From: an uncultured Paraglaciecola sp. | GTDB taxonomy: Bacteria > Pseudomonadota > Gammaproteobacteria > Enterobacterales > Alteromonadaceae | Direction: 5' to 3' | Assembly (NCBI GenBank): GCA_947498355.1 | Contig: CANMKA010000028.1 | Coordinates: 1-50,227, forward strand | DNA: 50,227 bases | Part shown: one piece after another, positions 24,428-35,077 of the stretch | Numbering within the stretch: position 1 is the stretch's first letter | Layout: each line of letters opens with the position of its first letter | The notes under the pieces: model-generated | What the model was told of the DNA's origin: nothing | Database searches by the model: none | The model's input: only the letters and a program-made list of their open reading frames with translations | Program-made: the position numbers and the translations under genes

Positions 24428-25366
24428 TTATGTCCTAGTGTTAAGCTGATTGATAATAGTTGTTGCTTGGGCGACTATGTTTGCCGCGTCTGTGCCACCG
24501 TCTGGTAATAGGACTACAGACGATTCTTTAGCGATGGCATGTTTGGCCTCGATCGCTTTTGTAGCGAGGTCGAGTTGAATCGCTTTTTGCCCTTGTTCGG
24601 TAGCCGCAGCTTCACCCACTTGACGCAGGGCTTCGGCTTGGGCCGTGGCAACGGCAACAATAGCTTTAGCTTCACCCTCAGCGCGCAATACTTGTTCTGA
24701 TCTCTCAGCTTCGGCAGCTAACACAACTGAGGCTTTTTCACCTTCAGCTCGGTTAATTGCAGCCTGTCGGTCACCCTCTGATTCTAAAATTTGTGCCCGT
24801 TTTACCCGTTCAGCTTTCATTTGTGCTTCCATCGCTTCCATTACCGAGTTAGGCGGCACTATATCTTTAATTTCATATCTGAGAACTTGAATCCCCCATG
24901 GGCTAGCGGCTTCGTTGATGGCAGCCACGATATTGGTATTGAGCTGGTCTCGTTCTTCGAAGGTTTTGTCGAGTTCCATTTTACCTAATTCAGAGCGCAT
25001 AGTGGTTTGGGCCAGTTGAGTAACGGCAAATACATAGTCGTCTACACCGTAGGTAGCTTTTACTGGATCTAACACGCGAAAATAGAGCACACCATCTACG
25101 TGTAGGGAGATATTGTCTTTGGTGATAGCGCTTTGTTCTGGTACGTCTACAGCTTGTTCTTTTAGAGAACGATCGGCAGATACGCGATGCATTATAGGGA
25201 CAATAAAATTGAGCCCAGCTTCTTTGGTTGAATGATATTTGCCAAACTGTTCGATTATGTAGGCACGGTTTTGTGGAACAAATTTAATTGCAGTTTTGAG
25301 GGTAACTATAACGAGCAGTAATACGAATATTTCTACTGCAAATAGGTTCTCTAAGATTGTGTCCAT
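24428..25366 (-). CDS. SPFH/Band 7 (stomatin-prohibitin) membrane protein, QmcA-like
   Basis: A 312-aa protein with one N-terminal membrane anchor (about 8-26) followed by the SPFH domain (FVPQNRAYIIEQFGKYHSTKE, VDGVLYFRVLDPVKATYGV). A long Ala/Glu-rich coiled coil follows, with the typical ILESEGDRQAAINRAEGEK run. The C-terminus has a VVLLPDGG patch. Such proteins form large oligomers that organise membrane regions and often modulate FtsH. It overlaps no gene and is followed after 2 bp by the NfeD partner, forming an operon. Confidence 0.9.
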   Translation of the reverse strand: MDTILENLFAVEIFVLLLVIVTLKTAIKFVPQNRAYIIEQFGKYHSTKEAGLNFIVPIMHRVSADRSLKEQAVDVPEQSAITKDNISLHVDGVLYFRVLDPVKATYGVDDYVFAVTQLAQTTMRSELGKMELDKTFEERDQLNTNIVAAINEAASPWGIQVLRYEIKDIVPPNSVMEAMEAQMKAERVKRAQILESEGDRQAAINRAEGEKASVVLAAEAERSEQVLRAEGEAKAIVAVATAQAEALRQVGEAAATEQGQKAIQLDLATKAIEAKHAIAKESSVVLLPDGGTDAANIVAQATTIINQLNTRT

Positions 25367-25468
25367 TACGTATTTCCTTTAAATATTTGTTTGGTTCTGA
25401 ATTCAAGTAAAGTAAAACACTGCATCCTTCGCAGTGAGGGCAATAATATAGTCAATTGCAAGCAAACT

Positions 25469-26803
25469 CTACGAGTAAGTTAGGCCTTGTTCTGTTGTGA
25501 TGTTTTCGTTTCTGTCTCTGTGAACAATTATATTGTCTTCGATACGTATTCCACCAAATTGTCGGAAGTGGTCTACCCTGTTCCAGTTAATGTATTTTGA
25601 GTGTTCGCTGGCTTTTAAGTCTTTTAGTAGTGAGTCAATGAAGTAAAGCCCAGGCTCGATAGTAAAGACTTGCTTGGGCTCTATAATTCTGCTCGAACGT
25701 AAAAATGGGTGTTGCTTGGAAGGTGTATTGAGTGTGCCTCTATCATCGCGCATATGGCCCGCCACATCATGTACTTGTAACCCTAACAAATGGCCTATGC
25801 CATGAGGGAAAAAGTGACTTACTATCTGTTTTTCGCACGCCTGTTTGGCCTCTAGGTTAACAAGGCCATGGTCTGCGAGTAGCTGACCAATTTGTAAATA
25901 AGCGTAATTATGAATATCGACAAAACTTACGCCGGGTTTGACTTGCTCAATGGTATTCTGGGTGACTTGTGAGACCCCTTGTATTAGCTGTGCAAAATCT
26001 TCAGAACTATGGCTATAGGTGCGCGTAATATCAGCAGCATATCCTTGAAAACTTGCCCCTGCGTCTATGAGCAGTGAATGCTGTTTTGGCGGCGGGTCTA
26101 TCTGTAAATCGGTATAGTGCAATATCGCGGCGTTGTGGTTTAACCCCACTATGTTGTTATAAGGCAATTGATGAGCTTGATGTTGAGTGACTTTGAGATA
26201 GGCGATATTAATGGTTAATTCGCTCGCCTTTTCGCTAAAAGCTTGCTGAGCAGCCTTGTGACCACGGATAGCGATTCGATTCGCTTCGCGCATACACACT
26301 AGCTCATAATCTGTTTTGTAAGCGCGGTGATAATGCAGGTAGTGCATAACTCGGTCTGGATTAACCAGCTCGAATCCTAGGGCTTTGGCTACTTCTATGT
26401 ACTCGCCTATGTATGCGTATTTGCGCTTATCGAAAGGTAAGTGTTTTTCGACTGCATTGGCATGGGTTAAAAACTCGATGTCGAAGTATTCAGTCCAATA
26501 TGCGTTAGGTAAATCATGGACTTTATGCCAGAAATCTCTTGGCCGATAAAAAATCAATTTGGGCTTGCTTTCGCCGTCAATAATCAGCCAGCAATTGGGG
26601 TGTTCAATCAGGGGTAACCAAGCTTTAAAATGAGGATTGACCACAAATGGGTAGTGGTTGTCATCAAGAAACATGCGTTTGGTTTGGCCCGAGTGAATAA
26701 TCAGCCCATCTATCCCTTCTCTTTTAAGGGCATGTTGGGTTCTCTCTTGTAGGGTTTTGATATGTTCAGGATAGGTTTTCGCAAGTTCGGTGATGATAGA
26801 CAT
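25469..26803 (-). CDS. pepQ: Xaa-Pro dipeptidase PepQ
   Basis: A 444-aa cytoplasmic M24 metallopeptidase that cleaves dipeptides ending in proline. Metal ligands are visible in order: Asp in LIDAGASFQGYAADITRTY (both Asp), His in FPHGIGHLLGLQVHD, Glu in FTIEPGLYFI and Glu in GGIRIEDN. Full length for the family. It lies next to slt and near fadBA; in Escherichia coli pepQ also adjoins fadBA. Gap to slt is 65 bp, so co-transcription with slt is possible. Confidence 0.93.
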   Translation of the reverse strand: MSIITELAKTYPEHIKTLQERTQHALKREGIDGLIIHSGQTKRMFLDDNHYPFVVNPHFKAWLPLIEHPNCWLIIDGESKPKLIFYRPRDFWHKVHDLPNAYWTEYFDIEFLTHANAVEKHLPFDKRKYAYIGEYIEVAKALGFELVNPDRVMHYLHYHRAYKTDYELVCMREANRIAIRGHKAAQQAFSEKASELTINIAYLKVTQHQAHQLPYNNIVGLNHNAAILHYTDLQIDPPPKQHSLLIDAGASFQGYAADITRTYSHSSEDFAQLIQGVSQVTQNTIEQVKPGVSFVDIHNYAYLQIGQLLADHGLVNLEAKQACEKQIVSHFFPHGIGHLLGLQVHDVAGHMRDDRGTLNTPSKQHPFLRSSRIIEPKQVFTIEPGLYFIDSLLKDLKASEHSKYINWNRVDHFRQFGGIRIEDNIIVHRDRNENITTEQGLTYS

Positions 26804-26868
26804 AAGCGCTTACCTCTTTGTTGCAAAGGGGAAAATAAAGACAAATCGTGGGAATACAGTCGGCATTA

Positions 26869-28791
26869 TCAGGGGCGTTTTAGTGTTGTTTGAGTCAATT
26901 CGGTAAAGTCGTTGTTTGGTTTACCCAACTGATAATTGTATATGTATTTGTACGCTAATATTGCTTGCACATAATTACGGGTTTCTTTGAAAGGTATGGT
27001 TTCGATCCACAGATCGGCGGGCAAGGCTTGGTCTTTGGGTAGCCAGTTTTTTACATTCCGCCATCCAGCATTATAAGAAGCCGTTGCGAGGATTTGATTG
27101 TTGTCCATTTTATCCATTAAGTAGCGTAAATATTGCGTGCCAAATTTTAGATTCTGTTCTGGGTTGAATAGTGTCTTTCGGGACACGGGCTTTTTCGCTA
27201 AATACTTCGCTGTACTGGGTAGCACTTGCATTAGGCCCAGCGCTCCGGCCCCAGAGGCCGCATCTGGCATAAAGGAGCTTTCGCGACGGGCAATGGAAAA
27301 TGCCCATGCCGGATCAATTTGATAGTGTTTAGCGTACCGAATGATTTCTGCCTTAAAAGGCATGGGAAAACGTTTCTGTATATCATTTAGATAGCCAGCC
27401 TTAGAGAAGCCAAAGATAGCCTGCTCATGCCAACCTTGTTGATCGGCGAATACGGCAGCGGTGGCTTTGTCTACTGAGTTAAGTTGGCTCTGCAAAAAAT
27501 TCCACTCGCGTCTGGCACTGACTGGACGGTTCAGTTGCCTAAACTCCATAGCGCGTTGGGTGGCGGGATTTTGTGCGATTTTTGTTAGCTCTTCTGGAGT
27601 AACCTGAATAGGTGCATTGTTTAATTTGGGAGCTTGCTGTAACTTGCCGCTGGCTAAAAACCCATAATAATGGCGATTTTTAGCCAGATTTTCATACCCT
27701 TCTTGGGCTAGTGTCGAGGCGCTGAGTTGCTCAAATGCTCTAGCTCGCCAATATTGAAATACATTGTCTTGCGTTACGCTTCTAGGAACTGAGTCGAGAA
27801 CATCGATAGCACCTTGCCAGTTAAACTCTCGTAACGTGTGGGCTAAATGCCAACGAATAAGTTCACTGTCAGGATTTAATTGATTGGCTTTTTGTAGCCA
27901 GTATGTCGCTTTTGGATGGTTTTTTAACGCTAGAGATATTGCGAAGCGATGGGCAATTTGTTCAAGCTGTGCGGGACTAAATTGGAATCTGGCAGATTGT
28001 CTTTCCCAGCTGCGCAGAGCCAAGTCTCTATCTCGCCATGCTAAACGTTTTAATCCATAGGTCAAAATTTGTGTTTCCAATTCAGGAAATTTACCCGGAA
28101 AGTGAGAGATGCGACTTACCTGACTAGGCGAGCGGCGAATACGTAACCACAGATCGGCTAAATATTTCTTTTCATCACTGAGCAAGGTTTTCAAATAAGG
28201 GATAAGTGTATGATTGCCACCATTTGCGGCTAACGACAATCTATCCCATACGTGTTGAGGGGTTCTTAAACCTGCTTGTTGCCATACTTTGAATACTGGG
28301 TCGCAGGCCTTTGGTTGTGAACGCCCCACTACCCACAATCGCTCGGCTATGGCTAAACCTTGGGCCTTGGTTTTAGGATCTTTTAGCAAATTATTGGCAT
28401 GAATGCAGGTAAGCGCAGTATCACCAATATCTCGATAAGATTGTTCAAATAAGCGGTTTTCTCCTTTTTTAGCTAAATAGTTGAGCCATTTTTTCCGTAA
28501 AGGGCGGTCCATAGGAGAGTAACGATAATCTTCTAAAAAGGTTTGAATGGCCTTTTTGTTAGATAGGTACGCAAAATTGCTTAACGTTTTGTATTCGATA
28601 TAGGGCTTGAGTGGGTAGCCATCGAGCTTATCCATGAGTCGTTTGTAGGTTCTACTTTTGGGGCTGTTGGCGACACTTTCGGCTTGTACAAATAGTTTGC
28701 GCTGTTCTTCAAGTGTGACGTTTGCTGATGCGTTCCATTGAATGAGCATCAAGCCAACTAATAGTCCTATCTGATATTTAAAAATAGTCAT
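26869..28791 (-). CDS. slt: Soluble lytic murein transglycosylase Slt
   Basis: A 640-aa periplasmic enzyme that cleaves peptidoglycan glycan strands with 1,6-anhydro product formation. A signal peptide (about residues 1-23, ending SANV) precedes a long alpha-superhelical region (about 25-470). The C-terminal catalytic SLT domain has Glu504 in ARRESSFMPDAASG, GALGLMQVLPSTA and the N-AGW motif in ASYNAGWRNVKNWL. Domain order and length equal those of E. coli Slt70. Its start is divergent from fadB across 253 bp. Confidence 0.93.
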   Translation of the reverse strand: MTIFKYQIGLLVGLMLIQWNASANVTLEEQRKLFVQAESVANSPKSRTYKRLMDKLDGYPLKPYIEYKTLSNFAYLSNKKAIQTFLEDYRYSPMDRPLRKKWLNYLAKKGENRLFEQSYRDIGDTALTCIHANNLLKDPKTKAQGLAIAERLWVVGRSQPKACDPVFKVWQQAGLRTPQHVWDRLSLAANGGNHTLIPYLKTLLSDEKKYLADLWLRIRRSPSQVSRISHFPGKFPELETQILTYGLKRLAWRDRDLALRSWERQSARFQFSPAQLEQIAHRFAISLALKNHPKATYWLQKANQLNPDSELIRWHLAHTLREFNWQGAIDVLDSVPRSVTQDNVFQYWRARAFEQLSASTLAQEGYENLAKNRHYYGFLASGKLQQAPKLNNAPIQVTPEELTKIAQNPATQRAMEFRQLNRPVSARREWNFLQSQLNSVDKATAAVFADQQGWHEQAIFGFSKAGYLNDIQKRFPMPFKAEIIRYAKHYQIDPAWAFSIARRESSFMPDAASGAGALGLMQVLPSTAKYLAKKPVSRKTLFNPEQNLKFGTQYLRYLMDKMDNNQILATASYNAGWRNVKNWLPKDQALPADLWIETIPFKETRNYVQAILAYKYIYNYQLGKPNNDFTELTQTTLKRP

Positions 28792-28887
28792 TGTGTCCGA
28801 AGTAGAGGTTAATTCGCAATGTGGATAATACGAAACATTACTGCAATTGAATCTACCATGATCGACTTCATATTAAATTCACCTGCC

Positions 28888-28904
28888 AACTGGAATGACC
28901 AGTT
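28888..28904. promoter_or_regulatory. FadR-like operator upstream of fadBA
   Basis: AACTGGAATGACCAGTT is a 17-bp inverted repeat (AACTGG..CCAGTT) located 141 bp upstream of the fadB start. It matches the E. coli FadR operator pattern (AnCTGGTnnGACCnGnT) at most positions, including the spacing. FadR represses fatty-acid degradation genes until acyl-CoA is present, so the position fits. Whether this species has FadR cannot be told from the window. Confidence 0.6.
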
Positions 28905-29044
28905 GCAAAAAGTATACGAGGCGACATAATGGTTACTCTTAACAATTTATTAATATTTAATCTATCAAGATGACATACGCGCCTTGAATAGGCTACAACA
29001 ACTGCTAGGTTTTGATGAAGCGCTAACTGGTTCTGGAGATAACG

Positions 29045-31198
29045 ATGATCTATGAAGGTAAAAATCTTAGGGCAAATTTTTTAGAAGAGGGGATCGCTGA
29101 ACTTGTTTTCTCAGGTATTGGCTCGGTCAATAAATTTGATAGCCAAACATTACAAGAGTTAGACCAAGCTATCCGTATGCTGGAGGCTGAAGCTAATTTA
29201 AAAGGCGTGCTCGTTCGCTCAGAAAAGTCTGCTTTTATTGTGGGAGCAGACATAACAGAATTTACGGCATTATTTGATGAGCCTTTGGGTGATGTCACTC
29301 AATGGGTTGCTAAGACGTCGCAAATTTTCAACCGATTTGAAGATTTACCTGTACCTACTGTGGCCGCAGTGAATGGTTTTTGCTTAGGTGGCGGCCTTGA
29401 AATGGCCTTAAGTTGCGACTTTAGAGTGGCTGACGTGACAGCAAAATTGGGCTTGCCCGAAGTGAAGCTGGGCATTATGCCTGGGTTTGGTGGAACCGTT
29501 AGGCTGCCACGTCTAATTGGGGCGGATAATGCCCTAGAGTGGATGACTACTGGCAAAGAGTTTAGCCCAGAACAAGGGTTGGCATTTGGTGTACTTGATG
29601 CGGTAGTAGACCCAACTAGGTTGGTGGATGCGGGCTTGAGCATATTAAAGGATGCAATAGCAGGTGAGTTTGATTGGCAGCAGATTAGAGGCACTAAAAA
29701 AGGACCTTTAATGTTAAATCAGAATGAGGCCATGATGAGTTTTTCTACTGCCAAGGCTATGGTCGCGGCCAAAGCGGGCAAACATTACCCTGCACCTCAC
29801 GCCATAGTTGACCTTGTTGCTAAAAGCGCAAGTTTGCCCCGTGATGAAGCCTTAATTAAAGAGAATCAGCAGTTTGCAATATTGGCTAAGTCTACTGAAG
29901 CGAATGCCCAAATCGGTATTTTCTTATCTGATCAGGTGGTAAAAGGTAAAGGTAAAAAGTTAGCTAAGGCGTCGAGTCAATCGATTGAGCAAGTGGCTGT
30001 GCTCGGCGCGGGTATCATGGGCGGTGGTATTGCTTATCAAACTGCGGTGAAAGGCACTGCTGTGATAATGAAAGACATTGCCCAGTCTTCTTTGGATTTA
30101 GGATTAAACGAAGCAGCTAAAATATTAACTAAAGGTATGCAGAGGGGCAAAGTTAGCCCAGAAAAGATGGCATCCACTCTTAATGCTATCACCCCGACTC
30201 TGGAGTATTCGGCGATCAAAAATGCGGATTTAGTAATAGAAGCCGTAGTCGAAAACCCTAAAATTAAAGGCCAAGTTTTGGCGGAGACTGAGAAGTCTGT
30301 GTCTGAACATGCAGTGATATGTTCGAATACGTCGACTATATCTATCCAATTACTCGCCAAAAGTTTAGACAAACCTGAACGTTTCTGTGGAATGCACTTT
30401 TTCAACCCAGTACATAAAATGCCTTTAGTAGAAATTATCAGGGGGCCTCACACGTCCGATTCGACCATTTCAACTGTGGTGGCGGCGACCTTAAAAATGG
30501 GGAAAACCCCAATTGTCGTTAATGACTGCCCCGGCTTTTTAGTCAATAGAGTCTTGTTCCCTTATTTTAATGGGTTTGGTTTGCTTATTGCCGATGGAGC
30601 GGATTTTGCTCAGGTTGATAAAGTGATGGAGAAAGGCTTTGGTTGGCCCATGGGCCCAGCTTATTTACTGGACGTGGTGGGCATGGATACAGCCGAACAT
30701 GCATCGGGCGTAATGGCCGTTGGTATACCAGAGCGGTTTTCAAAGTCAGAATATGATGTCGTTACGACACTTTATAAGGCTGATCGGTACGGTCAGAAAA
30801 ATTCTAAAGGGTTTTATGATTACAGTTCTGATAAGCGAGGTCGTCCGGTTAAAACACCTAGTCAAGAAGCCTATCAATTGATTAGTGAGGTGGCCAAGAA
30901 CGCGTCAGAGTTTACTGAGCAAGAAGTGATAGCTAGATTGATGATCCCTATGGCAAACGAGGCTATTAGATGCTTAGAGGAAGGTATAGTAGCGAGTGCA
31001 GCTGAAGCGGATATGGCACTCGTTTATGGATTGGGGTTCCCTCCGTTTAAAGGCGGTATATTTCGCTATATCGAGCAAATGGGTTTAGCCAAGTTTGTAG
31101 AGCTGGCGGATCAGTACAGTCACCTTGGACCAATCTATCAGGTTTCGGATGGCGTGCGAGAAATGGCCCAGTCTAATCAGTCTTACTTTGCTCAGTAG
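29045..31198 (+). CDS. fadB: Fatty acid oxidation complex alpha subunit FadB
   Basis: A 717-aa multifunctional enzyme of aerobic beta-oxidation. The N-terminal crotonase half (enoyl-CoA hydratase/isomerase) shows [17 protein letters not shown] and [20 protein letters not shown] with the two catalytic Glu residues. A linker and an NAD-binding half with [14 protein letters not shown] follow, then SNTSTISI and [15 protein letters not shown] with the catalytic His. A C-terminal dehydrogenase repeat completes it. Length and the N-terminus ([20 protein letters not shown]) match FadB rather than FadJ. It forms a heterotetramer with FadA, encoded 16 bp downstream. Confidence 0.95.
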   Translation: MIYEGKNLRANFLEEGIAELVFSGIGSVNKFDSQTLQELDQAIRMLEAEANLKGVLVRSEKSAFIVGADITEFTALFDEPLGDVTQWVAKTSQIFNRFEDLPVPTVAAVNGFCLGGGLEMALSCDFRVADVTAKLGLPEVKLGIMPGFGGTVRLPRLIGADNALEWMTTGKEFSPEQGLAFGVLDAVVDPTRLVDAGLSILKDAIAGEFDWQQIRGTKKGPLMLNQNEAMMSFSTAKAMVAAKAGKHYPAPHAIVDLVAKSASLPRDEALIKENQQFAILAKSTEANAQIGIFLSDQVVKGKGKKLAKASSQSIEQVAVLGAGIMGGGIAYQTAVKGTAVIMKDIAQSSLDLGLNEAAKILTKGMQRGKVSPEKMASTLNAITPTLEYSAIKNADLVIEAVVENPKIKGQVLAETEKSVSEHAVICSNTSTISIQLLAKSLDKPERFCGMHFFNPVHKMPLVEIIRGPHTSDSTISTVVAATLKMGKTPIVVNDCPGFLVNRVLFPYFNGFGLLIADGADFAQVDKVMEKGFGWPMGPAYLLDVVGMDTAEHASGVMAVGIPERFSKSEYDVVTTLYKADRYGQKNSKGFYDYSSDKRGRPVKTPSQEAYQLISEVAKNASEFTEQEVIARLMIPMANEAIRCLEEGIVASAAEADMALVYGLGFPPFKGGIFRYIEQMGLAKFVELADQYSHLGPIYQVSDGVREMAQSNQSYFAQ

Positions 31199-31202
31199 TT
31201 AG

Positions 31203-32378
<1,176 letters not shown>

Positions 32379-32474
32379 GTCATCATTTGTGTTGTAATAC
32401 GGCGTCCTTGATTGGGGGCCGTTTAATTCAACTCTCTGCCCATAGTTAACATTGGTTTCGAAGAGGCAATAGAA

Positions 32475-32517
32475 TTAACTTTTCTTTGTTCAACGCATAG
32501 TTATCAAGAAAAGTTAA
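32475..32517. other. 12-bp inverted repeat in the leader of the GGDEF-EAL gene
   Basis: TTAACTTTTCTT (32475-32486) and AAGAAAAGTTAA (32506-32517) are perfectly complementary, with a 19-nt spacer. It lies 60-100 bp upstream of the GGDEF-EAL start codon. It could be a leader hairpin or a protein site; there is no T run after it. Confidence 0.6.
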
Positions 32518-32523
32518 CCCCTT

Positions 32524-32542
32524 AGTGTATTTGGTATACACT
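32524..32542. promoter_or_regulatory. Palindromic candidate operator before the GGDEF-EAL gene
   Basis: AGTGTAT and ATACACT form a perfect 7-bp inverted repeat around TTGGT, 34 bp before the start codon. Size and symmetry suit a dimeric repressor, but I cannot name the regulator. Confidence 0.4.
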
Positions 32543-32576
32543 TATTTTTTTGTCATTAATTAAAGTTGGGGGATAA

Positions 32577-34661
32577 ATGCGGGTCGGGATAAAAACCACA
32601 CTAACACTACTTTCCCTAATTTTTTCTCTTGCTTTAGCTGCCATTGTAATTCTGCTGGTAGTGCGTGAACACGAGGCTCAGTACCGCAAAAACGTTGAGG
32701 TGAACTTACGTGCTTTGTCTGACAATACCAGTGAAGATTTAGTGAATCTGCTTGCGGTAGAGGTAGATATCGTCGAGCTAACCTCGTTACTACTTAGATT
32801 TGACCCCTACGAAAACATAGTGGTTGCATTTGTTTTTGATCAAAACAACCAACTCATTCAACCCTATGTAGGGCAATTAGGGCAGTCCGATCCTGATATT
32901 TACGAAGCCCTATTGGCAGAGGCCTCGGACATGACTGAGCGCTCAAGTTCATTGGGTGATATTGTCATAGAAAACACGCCTATAGGATCTTATGGATACA
33001 GTTTAGGCCGATTAGTTGTTATTGCTGACGTGTCGAATGTTTTGAGGGCTTCAAGGAAGTCATTGCTCAAAGCAACTTTGCCTATCGCGATAGTGATGAC
33101 TTTAGTTGTTTGGTTACTTTTTTCATGGCTGTTAGGCAGGCAGTTTGCACCTGTGCTGACGCTAACCTCTTTTACCCGCAAGGTAACAGAAAACCGTGAC
33201 TACTCCTCTGTTTTTAATGTTAAGGGTAATAACGAGGTTTCGGTTTTAGCCAAAAGCATCAATAAAATGATTGAGCGAATTTCCGTTGAGTTAGACAATA
33301 ACTTAGCCAAAACTCAGCAATTGTCTAAACAGCAAAGAGCAATGGAACGTTTAGCAAATTTTGACAGTTTGACTGGCTTACCAAATCGACAATATGTGAT
33401 GGAGCATTTAAAGGCGGAGTTGGCACGAGCTAAACGAAGCAAAGGCGATGTGGTAGCCATGTTTTTTGATTTAGACGGCTTTAAATCCATTAATGATTCT
33501 ATGGGGCATGAAATTGGCGACAGAGTCCTTGCTGGGGTAGCCGACCGATTAACTGGGATGCTCAGGGAAGGGGATGTGTTAGCTCGCTTGGGTGGGGATG
33601 AGTTTATTTTAGTACCACACAATGTGGTTGATGACTCTGCCTATATCCAAGTCGCGCGTAAAATTATCCAAGCCATGGAGGAGCCTTTTTTACAAAATGG
33701 TTTGGACTTGAAAGTGGGCGTGAGCATAGGGATTTCGCGGGCGGCTCAGGCAAATTTTGAGCTCTCAGACCTAATCAGTTATGCCGATATTGCTATGTAT
33801 GTTTCAAAGAGTGCAGGAAAAGGTAAGTTTACTTTATTCCATCCAAGAATGGTTGAAGGCCACAAACGAAAACTAGATATTGCTAACAGTATATTAACCG
33901 CTATTGTCGAAAATCAGTTTTACATGGAATACCAAGCTAAAGTGGATGGTAAATGTAAAATTGTAGGATTTGAGGCCCTAATTAGATGGCGTCATCCTAG
34001 TTTAGGTTTTGTATCTCCAGCAGAGTTTATTCCCATTGCTGAACAGGGCGGAAAAGTACCGGATATTACCTTGTGGGTTATTCAGCAAGTATTTAAAGAC
34101 ATTCCCACATTAATTAAAAAGTTTGGCCGCAGTACTCGCGTTAGCCTAAACCTTTCGGCCATAGATCTTAAAAACAAAAAGTTGTTCGACGTTATAGGTT
34201 CGTGTTCTGAACGATACGCTATCAATCCTAAAAATGTTGAATTTGAGGTTACTGAGTCGGCTTACTTGGATAATTTCAATGAAACTAATCACTTTTTTCA
34301 AGCCCTAAGCGAGCGAGGCTTTAGTGTTGCGTTAGATGATTTTGGTACAGGCTTTTCGTCACTGAGTTATTTAACTCAAATTCAAATTAATACTCTAAAA
34401 ATTGATCGGCAATTCGTCCAAAATATGGAAGACAATCCTAGGAGTATGTTGGTCACGCGGAGTATTATTGATTTGGCGAAACGTTTGAACTTAAAGATTT
34501 GCGCAGAAGGTATCGAAACCCAATCACAATTCGAAACCTTGATTACAGAAGGGTCTGATACTTTGCAAGGCTATTTGTTTTCGAAACCCGTCCCGTTAGA
34601 ACAGGCTTGCGCCTTACCTATATGCATCGAGCTTGAGCCTAGTACTATATCATTGAGTTGA
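32577..34661 (+). CDS. Membrane-bound GGDEF-EAL cyclic-di-GMP enzyme
   Basis: A 694-aa protein. Membrane segments at about 8-29 and 165-187 enclose a periplasmic sensor of about 135 residues, followed by a HAMP-like linker. The GGDEF domain (about 255-425) has an intact GGDEF (339-343), an RxxD product-inhibition site (REGD, five residues before GGDEF) and FFDLDGFKSIND. The EAL domain (about 435-685) has EAL (466-468), NLS, EVTES, LDDFGTG, KID and EGIET, all residues needed for phosphodiesterase activity. Both activities are possible on sequence. It ends 12 bp inside the convergent PstS-like gene. A GGGGG ribosome-binding site precedes the ATG. Confidence 0.9.
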   Translation: MRVGIKTTLTLLSLIFSLALAAIVILLVVREHEAQYRKNVEVNLRALSDNTSEDLVNLLAVEVDIVELTSLLLRFDPYENIVVAFVFDQNNQLIQPYVGQLGQSDPDIYEALLAEASDMTERSSSLGDIVIENTPIGSYGYSLGRLVVIADVSNVLRASRKSLLKATLPIAIVMTLVVWLLFSWLLGRQFAPVLTLTSFTRKVTENRDYSSVFNVKGNNEVSVLAKSINKMIERISVELDNNLAKTQQLSKQQRAMERLANFDSLTGLPNRQYVMEHLKAELARAKRSKGDVVAMFFDLDGFKSINDSMGHEIGDRVLAGVADRLTGMLREGDVLARLGGDEFILVPHNVVDDSAYIQVARKIIQAMEEPFLQNGLDLKVGVSIGISRAAQANFELSDLISYADIAMYVSKSAGKGKFTLFHPRMVEGHKRKLDIANSILTAIVENQFYMEYQAKVDGKCKIVGFEALIRWRHPSLGFVSPAEFIPIAEQGGKVPDITLWVIQQVFKDIPTLIKKFGRSTRVSLNLSAIDLKNKKLFDVIGSCSERYAINPKNVEFEVTESAYLDNFNETNHFFQALSERGFSVALDDFGTGFSSLSYLTQIQINTLKIDRQFVQNMEDNPRSMLVTRSIIDLAKRLNLKICAEGIETQSQFETLITEGSDTLQGYLFSKPVPLEQACALPICIELEPSTISLS

Positions 34662-35075
34662 ATATAGCACTTTTATCGAGGCATCTAATTGAACAGATGC
34701 TGGAATATAAGCGACTGCGTTGGGTGTCTCACGAATGAAGTCTACTACTTGAGCAACCTCATCCATTTCTACTAAAGGTAACTGCCTGCCACTGAAGCGC
34801 ATTTGCGCTAAAAATGATTGCAGTCGCGATTCTGATAAGCCAATAACGTGGGTAGTAAACACGGTTCTTGATAGACTGCTTTTTGGCAGCATAATAGGCG
34901 TTAAATCGGCTGATAGAGGTGCGCCTAGGTACAGGTTTTTAAGTTCTACCCTGGATAAGCTATCAACTGCGGTAGTGTGGTTAGTGATGACGACTACCTG
35001 CTCTCCGGCTTTGGCTGGATTAATCAGTAAAGTAGTTATTGATATCAATGCAAGTCGTCTTGTAAATTTCATCAT
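34650..35075 (-). CDS. Small PstS-like periplasmic protein
   Basis: A 141-aa protein with a signal peptide (MMKFTRRLALISITTLLINPAKA). The mature part matches the short phosphate-ABC-transporter-type binding domain seen in many Alteromonadales and Vibrionales (VVVITNHTTAVDSLSRVELKNLYLG, then PNAVAYIPAS). It lacks the full two-lobe length of PstS (about 300 aa), so it is unlikely to be a classical transporter component. The start at 35075 was chosen because it lies 2 nt after the stop of the porin gene and begins the signal peptide. It forms an operon with the porin gene and faces the GGDEF-EAL gene, suggesting a shared signalling or surface function. Confidence 0.75.
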   Translation of the reverse strand: MMKFTRRLALISITTLLINPAKAGEQVVVITNHTTAVDSLSRVELKNLYLGAPLSADLTPIMLPKSSLSRTVFTTHVIGLSESRLQSFLAQMRFSGRQLPLVEMDEVAQVVDFIRETPNAVAYIPASVQLDASIKVLYSTQ

Positions 35076-35077
35076 GA

